From contig JAIBAP010000051.1 of assembly GCA_019695115.1 (NCBI GenBank), positions 1-44,113 of the forward strand: a stretch of DNA of 44,113 nt, in the 5' to 3' direction. Both the position numbers and the translations under genes were made by a program. The notes beneath the pieces were generated by a model. The model worked only from the letters and a program-made list of their open reading frames with translations. It ran no database searches and was not told the DNA's origin. Origin of the DNA: Caldilineales bacterium (GTDB lineage: Bacteria > Chloroflexota > Anaerolineae > J102). Shown in pieces: positions 1 to 8,411 of the stretch (position 1 is its first letter; each line of letters opens with the position of its first letter).

Positions 1-107
1 CGCCGTCGTAAACGGCATCCCTGACCTCATTCCTCATCCTTTTCTATCGCTTTTGTAAGGTTCAGAACCGCAATACCGAAATCGCGGCGCTTCAACTCGT
101 CACCGAG

Positions 108-1643
108 TTACCGGAAACTAAAGTAAAGCTGATCGTTGTATTTGAACCATAGCATACCGCCCCGCTCGAAAGGCTCCCAGGCCGCCCAGGTCATCGTCGA
201 TGTGCCCTGCGCGCACCCCAACCGACCCTGAGCATAAGCCCCCGCCAGCGACGGATCGACGCCGATTGCGCAGACCGGGGGAACGGGGGTTTCTACGACC
301 GCCACCTGCGCCAGCGGCAGCTCCGCTTCGATGTACTGGGCAGCAACCCAGCCCCGCAACCCGCCAGCCGTCTCTACCCAAAGCCAATCACCAGCGTCGT
401 TGCGCCCCAACAAATGCACAGTCTCGCCTGCAGCCAGCTTGCCCAGGCTGGGGAAGATCGCCCCCGCGCCGGCGCGCAAATTCAAATCGTCGGCCGTCAC
501 CCGGCCAAATGGCTCCGGCGTAGGGGCGGGCGTGTCGGTGGGCAGGGGGGGAGGCGTGTCGGTGGGTGGAGCCACGGCTGGCGCTGAAGCCGCCGCGACG
601 GTAGGGCGCGGCGTTGGCCTGACCGGAGTAGGTTGCTCCGGCGTCTCGATCTGCCCGGCAGGCACTGACCCTGCTCTGAGAGTGGGTTCAAGCTCTAAAG
701 ACGGGCTTCGGAACAGCAGGGCCGCCAGCACGATCACCAAAACCAGCCCGGCAGCCAGGCCGCCCCACAGCAGAGCGCGGTGGTTAGCTTTGGGCGGAGC
801 CGACGCTAACGTCATGATGCGCCCAGTCATGGCCGCTTGCAGCGCCCGCGCCATCTCTCCGGCGGAATGGAAGCGCTGCGCCGGGTCTTTAGCCAGCGCC
901 CGCGCCATCACCGCCTCCACTGCGGACGGCAGATCAGGAACGAAACTGCGCAGCGGCGGCGGCGCTTCGTGCACCTGTTTGTACAACAGCGCCGGCGTGT
1001 TATCGGCCTCGAAGGGCACGCGCCCTGCCAGCATTTGATAAAGCACCAGCCCCAACGAGTAGACGTCGCTCGCCGGCCCTACCGGCTTCCCGCTTGCCTG
1101 CTCCGGCGACATATAGGCCGGCGTGCCCATCATCATCCCCGACTGCGTGAGCTGCGCCCCCGTCAGCGCCTTGGCGATGCCGAAATCCATCACCGTGGCG
1201 TGATCACCTGGCCCCACGAATATGTTGGCCGGTTTGATGTCGCGATGCACCAGCCCCTGCGCGTGGGCATAATCCAGCCCCGCCGCCACCTGACCCACGA
1301 GATGCGCCGCTCTTGCCAAAGGCAGCCGTCCCACTCGCTGGATCAGGCTATGCAACGACTCGCCTTCCAACTTCTGCATGACGATGAAATAGACGCCGTT
1401 CTGTTCGCCCACGTCGTAGATGGCGACGATGTTGGGGTGATTCAAGCGGGCGGCGGCGCGGGCCTCGTGCAGAAAACGCTGGACGAGGGTCTTGTCGTAG
1501 GTGAATTCCGGCGGCAGGACTTTGATGGCGACGTTGCGGCCCAGCGAGGGCTGGTAGGCTTCGTAGACGATCGCCATGCCCCCGCGTCCCAACTCGCGCA
1601 GGATTTGGTACTGGCCGAGGCTCTTACCGTTCAGTTCGCTCAT
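108..1643 (-). CDS. Membrane Ser/Thr protein kinase with SH3-like ectodomain
   Basis: A 511-residue Hanks-type kinase. The P-loop GRGGMA is at about 19-24, the ATP-binding Lys in VAIK at 41, the alpha-C Glu at 60, HRDIKPAN with catalytic Asp135, and DFG Asp153. The activation segment ends in GTPAYMSPE, so all catalytic residues are present. One membrane helix lies at about 290-312, followed by a Pro/Thr stalk and an SH3b-like domain at about 380-440 (LNLRAGAG...GWVAAQYI). SH3b domains in receptor kinases usually sit outside the cell and may bind cell-wall peptide; the ligand here is unknown. The ATG follows the stop of the upstream kinase by nine bases, and a GAGAG-like ribosome site overlaps that stop, suggesting co-translation. 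It is the last of three tandem paralogues (with the genes at 1653 and 4120), and the shortest. Family assignment is firm; substrate is unknown. Confidence 0.96.
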   Translation of the reverse strand: MSELNGKSLGQYQILRELGRGGMAIVYEAYQPSLGRNVAIKVLPPEFTYDKTLVQRFLHEARAAARLNHPNIVAIYDVGEQNGVYFIVMQKLEGESLHSLIQRVGRLPLARAAHLVGQVAAGLDYAHAQGLVHRDIKPANIFVGPGDHATVMDFGIAKALTGAQLTQSGMMMGTPAYMSPEQASGKPVGPASDVYSLGLVLYQMLAGRVPFEADNTPALLYKQVHEAPPPLRSFVPDLPSAVEAVMARALAKDPAQRFHSAGEMARALQAAMTGRIMTLASAPPKANHRALLWGGLAAGLVLVIVLAALLFRSPSLELEPTLRAGSVPAGQIETPEQPTPVRPTPRPTVAAASAPAVAPPTDTPPPLPTDTPAPTPEPFGRVTADDLNLRAGAGAIFPSLGKLAAGETVHLLGRNDAGDWLWVETAGGLRGWVAAQYIEAELPLAQVAVVETPVPPVCAIGVDPSLAGAYAQGRLGCAQGTSTMTWAAWEPFERGGMLWFKYNDQLYFSFR

Positions 1644-1652
1644 TGCACGCTC

Positions 1653-3743
1653 TCACTTACAGTTGGCGTTGGGATCAGAACCAGGAGGCATATTGGGTTC
1701 GAAATAGAACAGCCGCGCTTCCGACTTCTGGCTGACCCATCGGCCATCGGCCTTGCAAACGACCACAACCTCCCACCGATGAGGCCGAATGTCCCATCTG
1801 ATCCAGGGCACCTCTTTGTTGATATCGACCACAACCGAGTTCCCGCTGACGCGTTTGACAGCATTACGCACCTGTGGCTGACCGGCGTTATCGGCCCAGA
1901 TGTGCAATTCGAACACCTCGCCACTCTGCAAGCCTTGCGCCCAATCCCACGAGAAAAGGACGGGGCCACTACAGGTAAGGTCGGAGCGAGGCGAACGCAA
2001 GCTGACGCCCGGCAGCGAATCCTTCGCCCGGCAGGCGCCTCCGCCACCCCCACCGCCTCCACCGGCAGCCGTAGTTGGCGTCGGTGGCGCGACCACGACC
2101 TGCACCTGGTCCAGGTCGCCCTGCGCCTGCACATATTGGGCGCCGGCGTTGATCCAACCAGCGCCGCCTTGAAACTCGATCTGCCACCAGCTCCTGTCTG
2201 GGCTGCGTCCTGTGATGCGGTAGTTCTGGCCCCTACCAGCCGCGCCGATTCTGGCGTAGTTCGTGCCAGGGCCACTGCGGACATTCACCGAATTGCCAAC
2301 GACGGTCAGGCTGGCAATCCTGGCAGGCGCTTTTGTCGGTGGTCGGGTGGCAGTAGCGCGCGGGACGAGGGTGGAGGTGGGCGGTTGAGGCGTGGCGGTC
2401 GGGCCAGACGCGACCACAATCGGAACTTTGGCGATATCCCCCTGCACCTGGACGAGATTGGCCGCTACCCACACCGGGTCGCCGTTCACACAGCATATCT
2501 GCAGCCAATCGCCATCGGAAGTGCGACCCAGCAGCTTTTTCACTTCGTTAGCCTTGAGTAGACCAACCTTTCCGTATGCCGGTCCCGGCCCGGCATACAC
2601 GCTTACATCCTGGTCGCTGATGACCTGAGCCTGAGCTGTTCCTGGCGCTGCCGTCGCTACTTCTGTCTCTGGACCTTGCTGCGTCGACCTGGTCGGCGCC
2701 GTAGGAGCGGCAGTTTCGGCACTTTCAGCTACAGGCGTCGTGGCAGGCGAGGGCGTCGGCCGGCCATTGCCGGCTGTGGTCGCGAGGAAGATGGCCAGAA
2801 ACAGGACGACCACGGCAGCGGCGGCGGCGATGATAGCCCAGGATGGCAGCTTGCGGGCTGGCGCAACCACAGGAGGCGCACCCTTAGGCGCCAATTGTGT
2901 TTGGGCAGGGTTGTAAGCCGTGAATCTGCCCACGCTTTTCAAGGTGGCGGCAAACTCCGCTGCGGTGTGGAAGCGTTGCGCCGGTTCCTTCGCCAACGCC
3001 TTTGCCACCACGCCCTCGATGCCGGGCGGTAGATCGGGTGCAAATTGGCGCAGGGGCGGAACACTTTCATGGACGTGTTTGTAAAGCAACGATGGAGTGC
3101 TGTTGGCCTGGAAAGGCACGCGGCCGGTCAACATCTGGTAGGTCACCAGGCCGAGGGCGTAGATGTCGGAAGCAGGACCGGCCGGCTCGCCCTTGGCCTG
3201 TTCCGGCGACATATACTCTGGCGTGCCCATCATCGTCCCGGTTTGGGTCATCTTCGTCCCTTCTGCGGCCTTGGCGATGCCGAAATCGGTCAGGGTGGCG
3301 TGGTCGCCGGGGCCGACGATGATGTTGGCGGGCTTGATGTCGCGATGGACGATGTTGTGGGCATGGGCATAATCCAGCGCGGCTGCCACCTGGGTCAGGA
3401 TGTAGCTCGCGCGCTCAGGCGGCAGCCGCCCCGCCTTCTGGATCAGGTTGTGCAATGACTCGCCCTCCAGCTTCTGCATAACGATGAAGTAGTAGCCGCC
3501 CTGCTGGAGCACATCGTGGATAGCAACAATGTTGGGATGCTCGAGCCGGGCGGAGGCGCGGGCTTCGTGCAAGAAACGCTGAATGAAAGACTTGTCGTGG
3601 GTGAATTCCGGCGGCAAGACTTTGATGGCGACCGTGCGCCCCAGCGAAGGCTGGTAGGCCTCGTAGACGACAGCCATGCCCCCGCGCCCGATCTCGCGCA
3701 GGATTTGATATTGGCCAAGGGTTTTGCCGGTGAGGTCTGTCAT
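1653..3743 (-). CDS. Membrane Ser/Thr protein kinase with two SH3-like domains and Ig/FN3-like tail
   Basis: A 696-residue kinase closely similar over its first 270 residues to its neighbours on both sides. Lys41, Asp135 (HRDIKPAN) and Asp153 (DFG) are intact. A membrane helix at about 299-323 is followed by two SH3b-like repeats, at about 372-435 (VSVYAGPG) and 475-545 (VNVRSGPG). A run of nine glycines then links to a beta-rich Ig/FN3-like C-terminal domain (about 575-696) with Trp-rich strands and Cys residues, typical of an exposed ligand-binding module. The ATG has a strong GAGGAG site seven bases upstream (3750-3755). The 376-base gap before it is the largest in the window and contains a palindromic element, so a promoter for this gene and the next may lie there, although none is evident. 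Ligand and target are unknown. Confidence 0.96.
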   Translation of the reverse strand: MTDLTGKTLGQYQILREIGRGGMAVVYEAYQPSLGRTVAIKVLPPEFTHDKSFIQRFLHEARASARLEHPNIVAIHDVLQQGGYYFIVMQKLEGESLHNLIQKAGRLPPERASYILTQVAAALDYAHAHNIVHRDIKPANIIVGPGDHATLTDFGIAKAAEGTKMTQTGTMMGTPEYMSPEQAKGEPAGPASDIYALGLVTYQMLTGRVPFQANSTPSLLYKHVHESVPPLRQFAPDLPPGIEGVVAKALAKEPAQRFHTAAEFAATLKSVGRFTAYNPAQTQLAPKGAPPVVAPARKLPSWAIIAAAAAVVVLFLAIFLATTAGNGRPTPSPATTPVAESAETAAPTAPTRSTQQGPETEVATAAPGTAQAQVISDQDVSVYAGPGPAYGKVGLLKANEVKKLLGRTSDGDWLQICCVNGDPVWVAANLVQVQGDIAKVPIVVASGPTATPQPPTSTLVPRATATRPPTKAPARIASLTVVGNSVNVRSGPGTNYARIGAAGRGQNYRITGRSPDRSWWQIEFQGGAGWINAGAQYVQAQGDLDQVQVVVAPPTPTTAAGGGGGGGGGACRAKDSLPGVSLRSPRSDLTCSGPVLFSWDWAQGLQSGEVFELHIWADNAGQPQVRNAVKRVSGNSVVVDINKEVPWIRWDIRPHRWEVVVVCKADGRWVSQKSEARLFYFEPNMPPGSDPNANCK

Positions 3744-3749
3744 GGTGTG

Positions 3750-3755
3750 CTCCTC
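3750..3755 (-). promoter_or_regulatory. Ribosome binding site of the kinase starting at 3743
   Basis: GAGGAG on the minus strand, six to seven bases before the ATG. It is one of the strongest sites in the window and fits independent translation initiation after the large gap. Confidence 0.75.
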
Positions 3756-3801
3756 ATAGAAGCAGCGTCCTTCATCACGAATGAGACGAATGGATGAATA
3801 G

Positions 3802-3941
3802 TACTACAACCGCATTTGGAGAAAAAGAGGAAAACACGAAGGCTCAAAGACCACAAAGGTGACACAAAGGCAGCGATAAATAACATTGCTTTGTGTTTTC
3901 TTTGTGATCTTCGTGTCTTTGTGTTAAGTACGGTTGTAGTA
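3802..3941. mobile_element. MITE-like palindromic element, 140 bp
   Basis: The ends are perfect 11-base inverted repeats, TACTACAACCG (3802-3812) and CGGTTGTAGTA (3931-3941), so each end carries an outer TA. Inside, a long imperfect inverted repeat pairs about 3832-3871 (ACACGAAGG...CACAAAGG) with about 3887-3925 (CTTTGTG...TTCGTGT) around a short AT-rich centre. It has no coding capacity. Terminal inverted repeats flanked by TA are typical of Tc1/mariner or IS630-type non-autonomous elements, but no parent transposase is in the window. It occupies most of the otherwise gene-free stretch 3744-4119 and is clearly AT-richer than the neighbouring genes. The family assignment is inference. Confidence 0.6.
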
Positions 3942-4009
3942 GCACGAATTGATTTTGGAAAGCAATTTTCGACTTGCTTATACCGCAATAATGCAGCACA
4001 GCGTGCGGG

Positions 4010-4028
4010 AACCTGCTTCCAGCAGGTT
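4010..4028. other. Small perfect hairpin in the 3744-4119 gap
   Basis: AACCTGCT, three-base loop TCC, then AGCAGGTT. A T-run follows it on the plus strand only. For the minus-strand transcript ending at 4120 it is a stem without a U-tract, so it is at best a weak terminator or RNA-stabilising structure downstream of the 4120-6897 kinase. Nothing else is recognisable between 3942 and 4119. Confidence 0.4.
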
Positions 4029-4119
4029 TTCACGGTAGCAGCCTGGCGGTTTCAACCCCAGGCGTGGTCGCTCGAACCCATCGCCATGAGCTGCCCACAG
4101 TCCGTTCAGTGTCGCGCGA

Positions 4120-6897
4120 TCAGCATGGCGTCTGATAAAAATCAACCAGCTCCCGGATATTCGCCAAATCCGGGAAGGTAACGGCGAACTGCGCGCTGCG
4201 GATGCCGGGGCCTTTCAGCCAGATCGTATAGGGATTGACCGAAAGGGCGGTAACGTTGTAGCCGCCATCGGCAGCGATGGCGAACTCACGAACATACTGA
4301 TTGCGGCCAGGCGGCCCTTCGATGCGCACAACGGCCCCGCGCGGGGCGAAGGGCTGGCCCTGCCGGTTGAAGACCACACCTCCCACCTCGGCGCAACAGC
4401 CTTTGTGTGGCTCGTAGTGGCGCAATTTGGGTTGAAAGCAAAGCGCTGGCGGTGGGGGTGGTGCTGAGGTAGGCGATACGACCGGCGTAGGCGTGCCTTC
4501 GACCCAGAGCGTCACTTCGGGCAGATCAACGCCATCCGGGTTCTGGAGTTCGATGCCCGGCTCGAAAATGGTGTTGTCGGCGTCATCATCGCCCAATGCG
4601 CCGGTGATGAAGTAGAATTTGTCCCCCACCTTTGCGTCCGCGGTCAAATCGAACGTAACGCCAGTCGTTTCATAAGCGCCCAGGACTTGCTCCCAGAGCG
4701 TCTGATCGTTTTGCACGATGCGCACGACGACGCCATTCCCGCCCTGCCCCGCCCCCGGTTCCTTGGCCGCCCGGCCAAAAATGTGCAGCGCACCGTCATA
4801 GGGGCTGGCCCACATACGCGCCACATCGTTGTAGGCGCTGGGATAGCTGCCCCGGTTCGACAGGCGCATCTCGGGATGATAGGCGGGGTCGTGATACCAT
4901 TTGCCCGAGGCAACGTTCCACGGCATCGGCTTAAACTGAAGCGCCCCCGGCGAGGTGGACATCAAGTAGTACCAGTTGCGCTGGCCCTGCTTATCCGAGA
5001 AATCGCGTTCAGCTTGGGCCGCCAACACGGTACGAGCCGGCGCGGGGGTGGGCAAAATCGCTGCTGCCTGGATGGGATGTTCGGATCTCAGAAACTCGGT
5101 CGCCGCCCAGCCTGCCTGCTCTGGTCCGGCCTCGATACTGGCCCAGATCGCATCCATCGTGCGCCCGGTGATCGTCACTTGGGTGCTGGGCGCTAGCTTG
5201 CCCAGGACGAGATAACCCATCCCCGGTCCGGTGCGCACCCGCAAAGCGTCTTCCACCTCGACCACGGCCAGATGGGGGTTGGCCAACGGACAAGCGTTCA
5301 ATCCCACCGCTGCTTCTGGGCGGTCGAAGGCCAGCTCCTGCGCCGCCGTATACTGTATCCGCCCCTCTTCGCTCGACCCAGCCTCACCCGAACGACACAG
5401 CGCCTCGCCATAGGCCAGATGAGCTTCGTAGAGTTTGTCAGCAACCTCGGAATGGGTGGGCGACTCGTCGTACAGTTCCTGCCAAAGCGCCACCGCCTGC
5501 GCATGATCGGCGGCGGCCGTTGCGGCCTGCGCCCTCTGATAGAGATCGGCGCGGCGCCTGCCCGTCTGTGCTTCGCTGTCGTTCGGGTGCTCTGCCAGCG
5601 CGCAGCCCCAGTAGCTCTGCGCCTCGGCCATGTCACCAACGCGCTCGGCCTGCCAGGCCAGGTTGAAACAGGCCGCAAAGCGCATCTCGCTCACCTCGGT
5701 CGCCCGAAAACCGGCATCGGCCGCATGCACACCCTCGACCAGCGCCAACGCCTCGTGCCAGGCGCCAGCCCCGATCTTGTCCTGCGCCTGCGCGAGTTGC
5801 ATGGCCAGGGGAGCGGCTGGGGCGATGGTCGGCGTCGCCGGCTCGACCGTTGCAGCCTCGGTCACGGCCGGCGTCGGCGTGGCTGCGCCAGGGCGCAAGG
5901 CGTTCAGCGCCAGGGCGAGCACGATCACTGCAACCAAGCCTGTACCGACCGCGGCCAGGAGCGGCCAGCCAGTCTTGCGTTTTTGAGGAGCAGGCGTCTG
6001 GATGGGGAGGCGTGGTGAGGGCGCAGACTCGACCGGAGCGACGGCGATGGGGAGAGCGCCGGCAAGCGGGGTCCGGTCGCCGGTTGCGGCCAGCAGGGTG
6101 GCGGCCATCTCGCCGGCGCTCGTGAAACGGGCGGCCGGGTCCTTGGCCAGCGCCCGGTCGAGAGCTTGTTCCATCGCTGGCGACAGGGTAGGGAGGTAGC
6201 TTCGCACAGGCGCCGGACGCTCGTAGACTTGCTTGTAGAGCAGCGCCGGGGTGCTGTCAGCCTGGAAGGGCACGCGGCCGGTCAACATCTGGTAGAGCAC
6301 GATGCCGAGTGAGTAGATGTCGCTGGCCGGGCCGACCGGCTTGCCGCTGGCCTGCTCTGGCGACATGTACTCCGGGGTGCCCATCAACATGCCCGACTGC
6401 GTCATCCGCGTTCCTTCCGCCGCCTTGGCGATGCCGAAATCGGTCAGGGTGGCGTGGTCGCTGGCGTCGACGATGATGTTGGCGGGCTTGATGTCGCGGT
6501 GGATAAGGCCGTGGGTATGAGCGAAATCGAGCGCAACGGCCACCTGCGCAACGATCTGTGCTGTTCGCGGCGGGGCGATGCGACCTGAGCGTTGGATCAG
6601 CCCATGCAGCGACTCGCCTTCCAACTTCTGCATGACGATGTAATATACGCCGTTCTGTTCCCCTACATCGTAGATGCTAACGATATTGGGGTGGTCGAGC
6701 CGGGCGGCGGCGCGCGCCTCCTGCTGGAATCGCTGGACGAAGGTGGCGTCGAAGGTGTACTGCGGCGGCAGGACTTTGATGGCGACCGTGCGCCCCAGCG
6801 AGGGCTGGAAAGCTTCGTAGACGACCGCCATGCCGCCGCGCCCGATCTCGCGCAGGATTTGATATTGGCCCAGAGTGGCGCCGATGAGATCACTCAT
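4120..6897 (-). CDS. Large membrane Ser/Thr kinase with TPR-like, SH3-like, carbohydrate-binding-like and CarboxypepD_reg-like ectodomains
   Basis: A 925-residue kinase, the first and longest of the tandem trio. The kinase domain is complete (Lys41, HRD Asp135, DFG Asp153; about 1-275), with one membrane helix at about 309-333. The outside part has four sections. A helical TPR-like segment lies at about 366-535, and an SH3b-like domain at about 541-604 (LRVRTGPG). A beta-rich module at about 630-800, rich in Trp/Tyr and glycine, resembles carbohydrate-binding folds. The last (about 822-925) is a carboxypeptidase regulatory-like domain (GGVVFNRQGQP...GAVVRIEG). The start codon overlaps the stop of the VWA-FHA gene by four bases (ATGA at 6894-6897), so translation is probably coupled. 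The module names are based on sequence pattern; ligand is unknown. Confidence 0.94.
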   Translation of the reverse strand: MSDLIGATLGQYQILREIGRGGMAVVYEAFQPSLGRTVAIKVLPPQYTFDATFVQRFQQEARAAARLDHPNIVSIYDVGEQNGVYYIVMQKLEGESLHGLIQRSGRIAPPRTAQIVAQVAVALDFAHTHGLIHRDIKPANIIVDASDHATLTDFGIAKAAEGTRMTQSGMLMGTPEYMSPEQASGKPVGPASDIYSLGIVLYQMLTGRVPFQADSTPALLYKQVYERPAPVRSYLPTLSPAMEQALDRALAKDPAARFTSAGEMAATLLAATGDRTPLAGALPIAVAPVESAPSPRLPIQTPAPQKRKTGWPLLAAVGTGLVAVIVLALALNALRPGAATPTPAVTEAATVEPATPTIAPAAPLAMQLAQAQDKIGAGAWHEALALVEGVHAADAGFRATEVSEMRFAACFNLAWQAERVGDMAEAQSYWGCALAEHPNDSEAQTGRRRADLYQRAQAATAAADHAQAVALWQELYDESPTHSEVADKLYEAHLAYGEALCRSGEAGSSEEGRIQYTAAQELAFDRPEAAVGLNACPLANPHLAVVEVEDALRVRTGPGMGYLVLGKLAPSTQVTITGRTMDAIWASIEAGPEQAGWAATEFLRSEHPIQAAAILPTPAPARTVLAAQAERDFSDKQGQRNWYYLMSTSPGALQFKPMPWNVASGKWYHDPAYHPEMRLSNRGSYPSAYNDVARMWASPYDGALHIFGRAAKEPGAGQGGNGVVVRIVQNDQTLWEQVLGAYETTGVTFDLTADAKVGDKFYFITGALGDDDADNTIFEPGIELQNPDGVDLPEVTLWVEGTPTPVVSPTSAPPPPPALCFQPKLRHYEPHKGCCAEVGGVVFNRQGQPFAPRGAVVRIEGPPGRNQYVREFAIAADGGYNVTALSVNPYTIWLKGPGIRSAQFAVTFPDLANIRELVDFYQTPC

Positions 6898-8366
6898 GGT
6901 TGACTCTTGAAAAAGAGATAGGTCTGGCCGAGCCGGATTTCATCGCCATTGCGCAGCAAATGCACCTGCACGCGTTGACCGTTGACAAAGGAGCCGTGGG
7001 TGCTGCGCAGATCGTAAAGGACATAGCCCTCGCGCTGGCGTCTGATCTGGGCGTGGGCGCGGGAGATGAGGATATCGGACAGGGGAAGACTGTTGTGCGG
7101 GTCACGGCCGATGGCCAGGCCGTCGCCAGGGATAGCCACCTGCTGTTGCAAGCCGTCGGGGTGACGGATGTAGAGCAAAGCCGCTTTGCGTTTCAGAACG
7201 GGCAAGCCACCACGCCCGCGCAAGAGCGCAATCACGGCGATCACCAGGGCTACCAAAGCAAGGAAGGCCACCAGGGAGAGAAGCCAACCGGAGAATGAGC
7301 GCGCAGCTTCGACGCCCTGACGCGAAGAAACCAGTGCTTTGTAGTCCAGAATGGCTTCTGGCACGTCGCGGCCAAAGACCGCCACCTGCCAGAGACCGGG
7401 CAACGGATTCTTGACGATCAGATAGGCAAAACGGGCATAGGTGACCAGGCTGGCGTCGGGATAGCGTTCATCCACCCGGCGTCCTTTGGGATCGGTGACC
7501 ACCAGATCAAGGGCGCTGCCTTTCCAATTCAGGGTGATGTAGAGATCGCTCTGCGTTTTGGGCACCTGCACCGATTCAGATGGGGTGGTCTCGCCCTGGC
7601 GTACCTGTCCCTCGAATTCGGCCAGGATCTGGCCCGTCGACTGATGTCGGATCTTGAGGTAGATGTTGTTCAGTTGATACGAGTCGGTGGCGTAATAGTA
7701 CTCCCCGCAGCCAGAGGCGCTGGCAATGTCTCGCAACAACTGCTCATCCAGGGCGCCGGGATCGCCGAAACCCACGGTGTAGATGCACGTCCCCGCCTGC
7801 ACCGCCTCGTGCACCGGGCCGGCCAGGATGTCGGCCGGCCCCAGCCCTTCGTTGGTCAGCCCGTCGCTGAGCAGGATCATGATGGGCGAGGCGCCGGTGG
7901 GGGCGTTACGCAGGAGATCATTGCCGGCCTGAATGCCGGCGCCGATGTTGGTGCCATTTTGTGGATAAAGGTTGCCGATAGCCTCTTTGACCAGGACGTA
8001 GTCATCGCTCAATGGCTGATCGACCCAGGCGCTGCTACTAAACGGGGCCAGCCCGACCAGATGCGCCACTCCCCCAAACTGGCTTTCCTGCTCCATCATC
8101 GAGACGATGTCGATCGCCGACTGCCTGGCCGACTCGATCTTGACCCCGCCCTGCCAGACATCGGCCATGCTGCCGGAAACATCGAACACCAGGGCAGTAG
8201 CCGTAGTGCTGGTGACGCCTACACTGCTGCGACCAGGCGCCGGCGTTGCGGCCGCGCCAATCGGCGCCGCGCGCAGGGCAGTTGGCGTGGACGCCAACGC
8301 AACGATTAGTGGTATTGAGAGAACAATTAGGAGCGATACTCGCCTATTTCTGAATTTTCGATTCAT
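6894..8366 (-). CDS. Signal peptide-VWA-TM-FHA membrane protein
   Basis: 490 residues. A basic N-terminus and hydrophobic stretch (about 10-32) form a signal peptide or anchor. A von Willebrand A domain follows, with an intact MIDAS: DVSGSM (Asp62, Ser64, Ser66), a conserved Thr in NGTNIG and the later LLSDG. A membrane helix lies at about 352-382. The C-terminal FHA domain (about 400-488) has IGRD, SRAH and NGQRV, the residues that grip phosphothreonine. This puts a metal-dependent adhesion domain outside and a phosphopeptide reader inside. It shares an ATGA overlap with the following kinase, so the two are likely made together, and the FHA domain could dock on that kinase's autophosphorylated loop (inference). 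VWA, kinase and phosphatase neighbourhoods resemble the described TerY-P triads, though the topology here is different. Confidence 0.93.
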   Translation of the reverse strand: MNRKFRNRRVSLLIVLSIPLIVALASTPTALRAAPIGAAATPAPGRSSVGVTSTTATALVFDVSGSMADVWQGGVKIESARQSAIDIVSMMEQESQFGGVAHLVGLAPFSSSAWVDQPLSDDYVLVKEAIGNLYPQNGTNIGAGIQAGNDLLRNAPTGASPIMILLSDGLTNEGLGPADILAGPVHEAVQAGTCIYTVGFGDPGALDEQLLRDIASASGCGEYYYATDSYQLNNIYLKIRHQSTGQILAEFEGQVRQGETTPSESVQVPKTQSDLYITLNWKGSALDLVVTDPKGRRVDERYPDASLVTYARFAYLIVKNPLPGLWQVAVFGRDVPEAILDYKALVSSRQGVEAARSFSGWLLSLVAFLALVALVIAVIALLRGRGGLPVLKRKAALLYIRHPDGLQQQVAIPGDGLAIGRDPHNSLPLSDILISRAHAQIRRQREGYVLYDLRSTHGSFVNGQRVQVHLLRNGDEIRLGQTYLFFKSQP

Positions 8367-8411
8367 TCAGCTACCCATCGTACAGACAACGACCTGTCCA
8401 GTTCTGGGGAT

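Noticed and set aside
1-30. Possible start of the next minus-strand gene (ATG at 30)
   Set aside because: An AAGGATGAGG string precedes an ATG at 30, but only ten codons remain in the window, too few to support a gene. The rest of 1-107 shows nothing clear.
837-2561. Long plus-strand open frame (574 codons)
   Set aside because: It runs antisense across two kinase genes and their junction; its product is Arg/His-rich without any family pattern, as expected for the complement of high-GC coding DNA.
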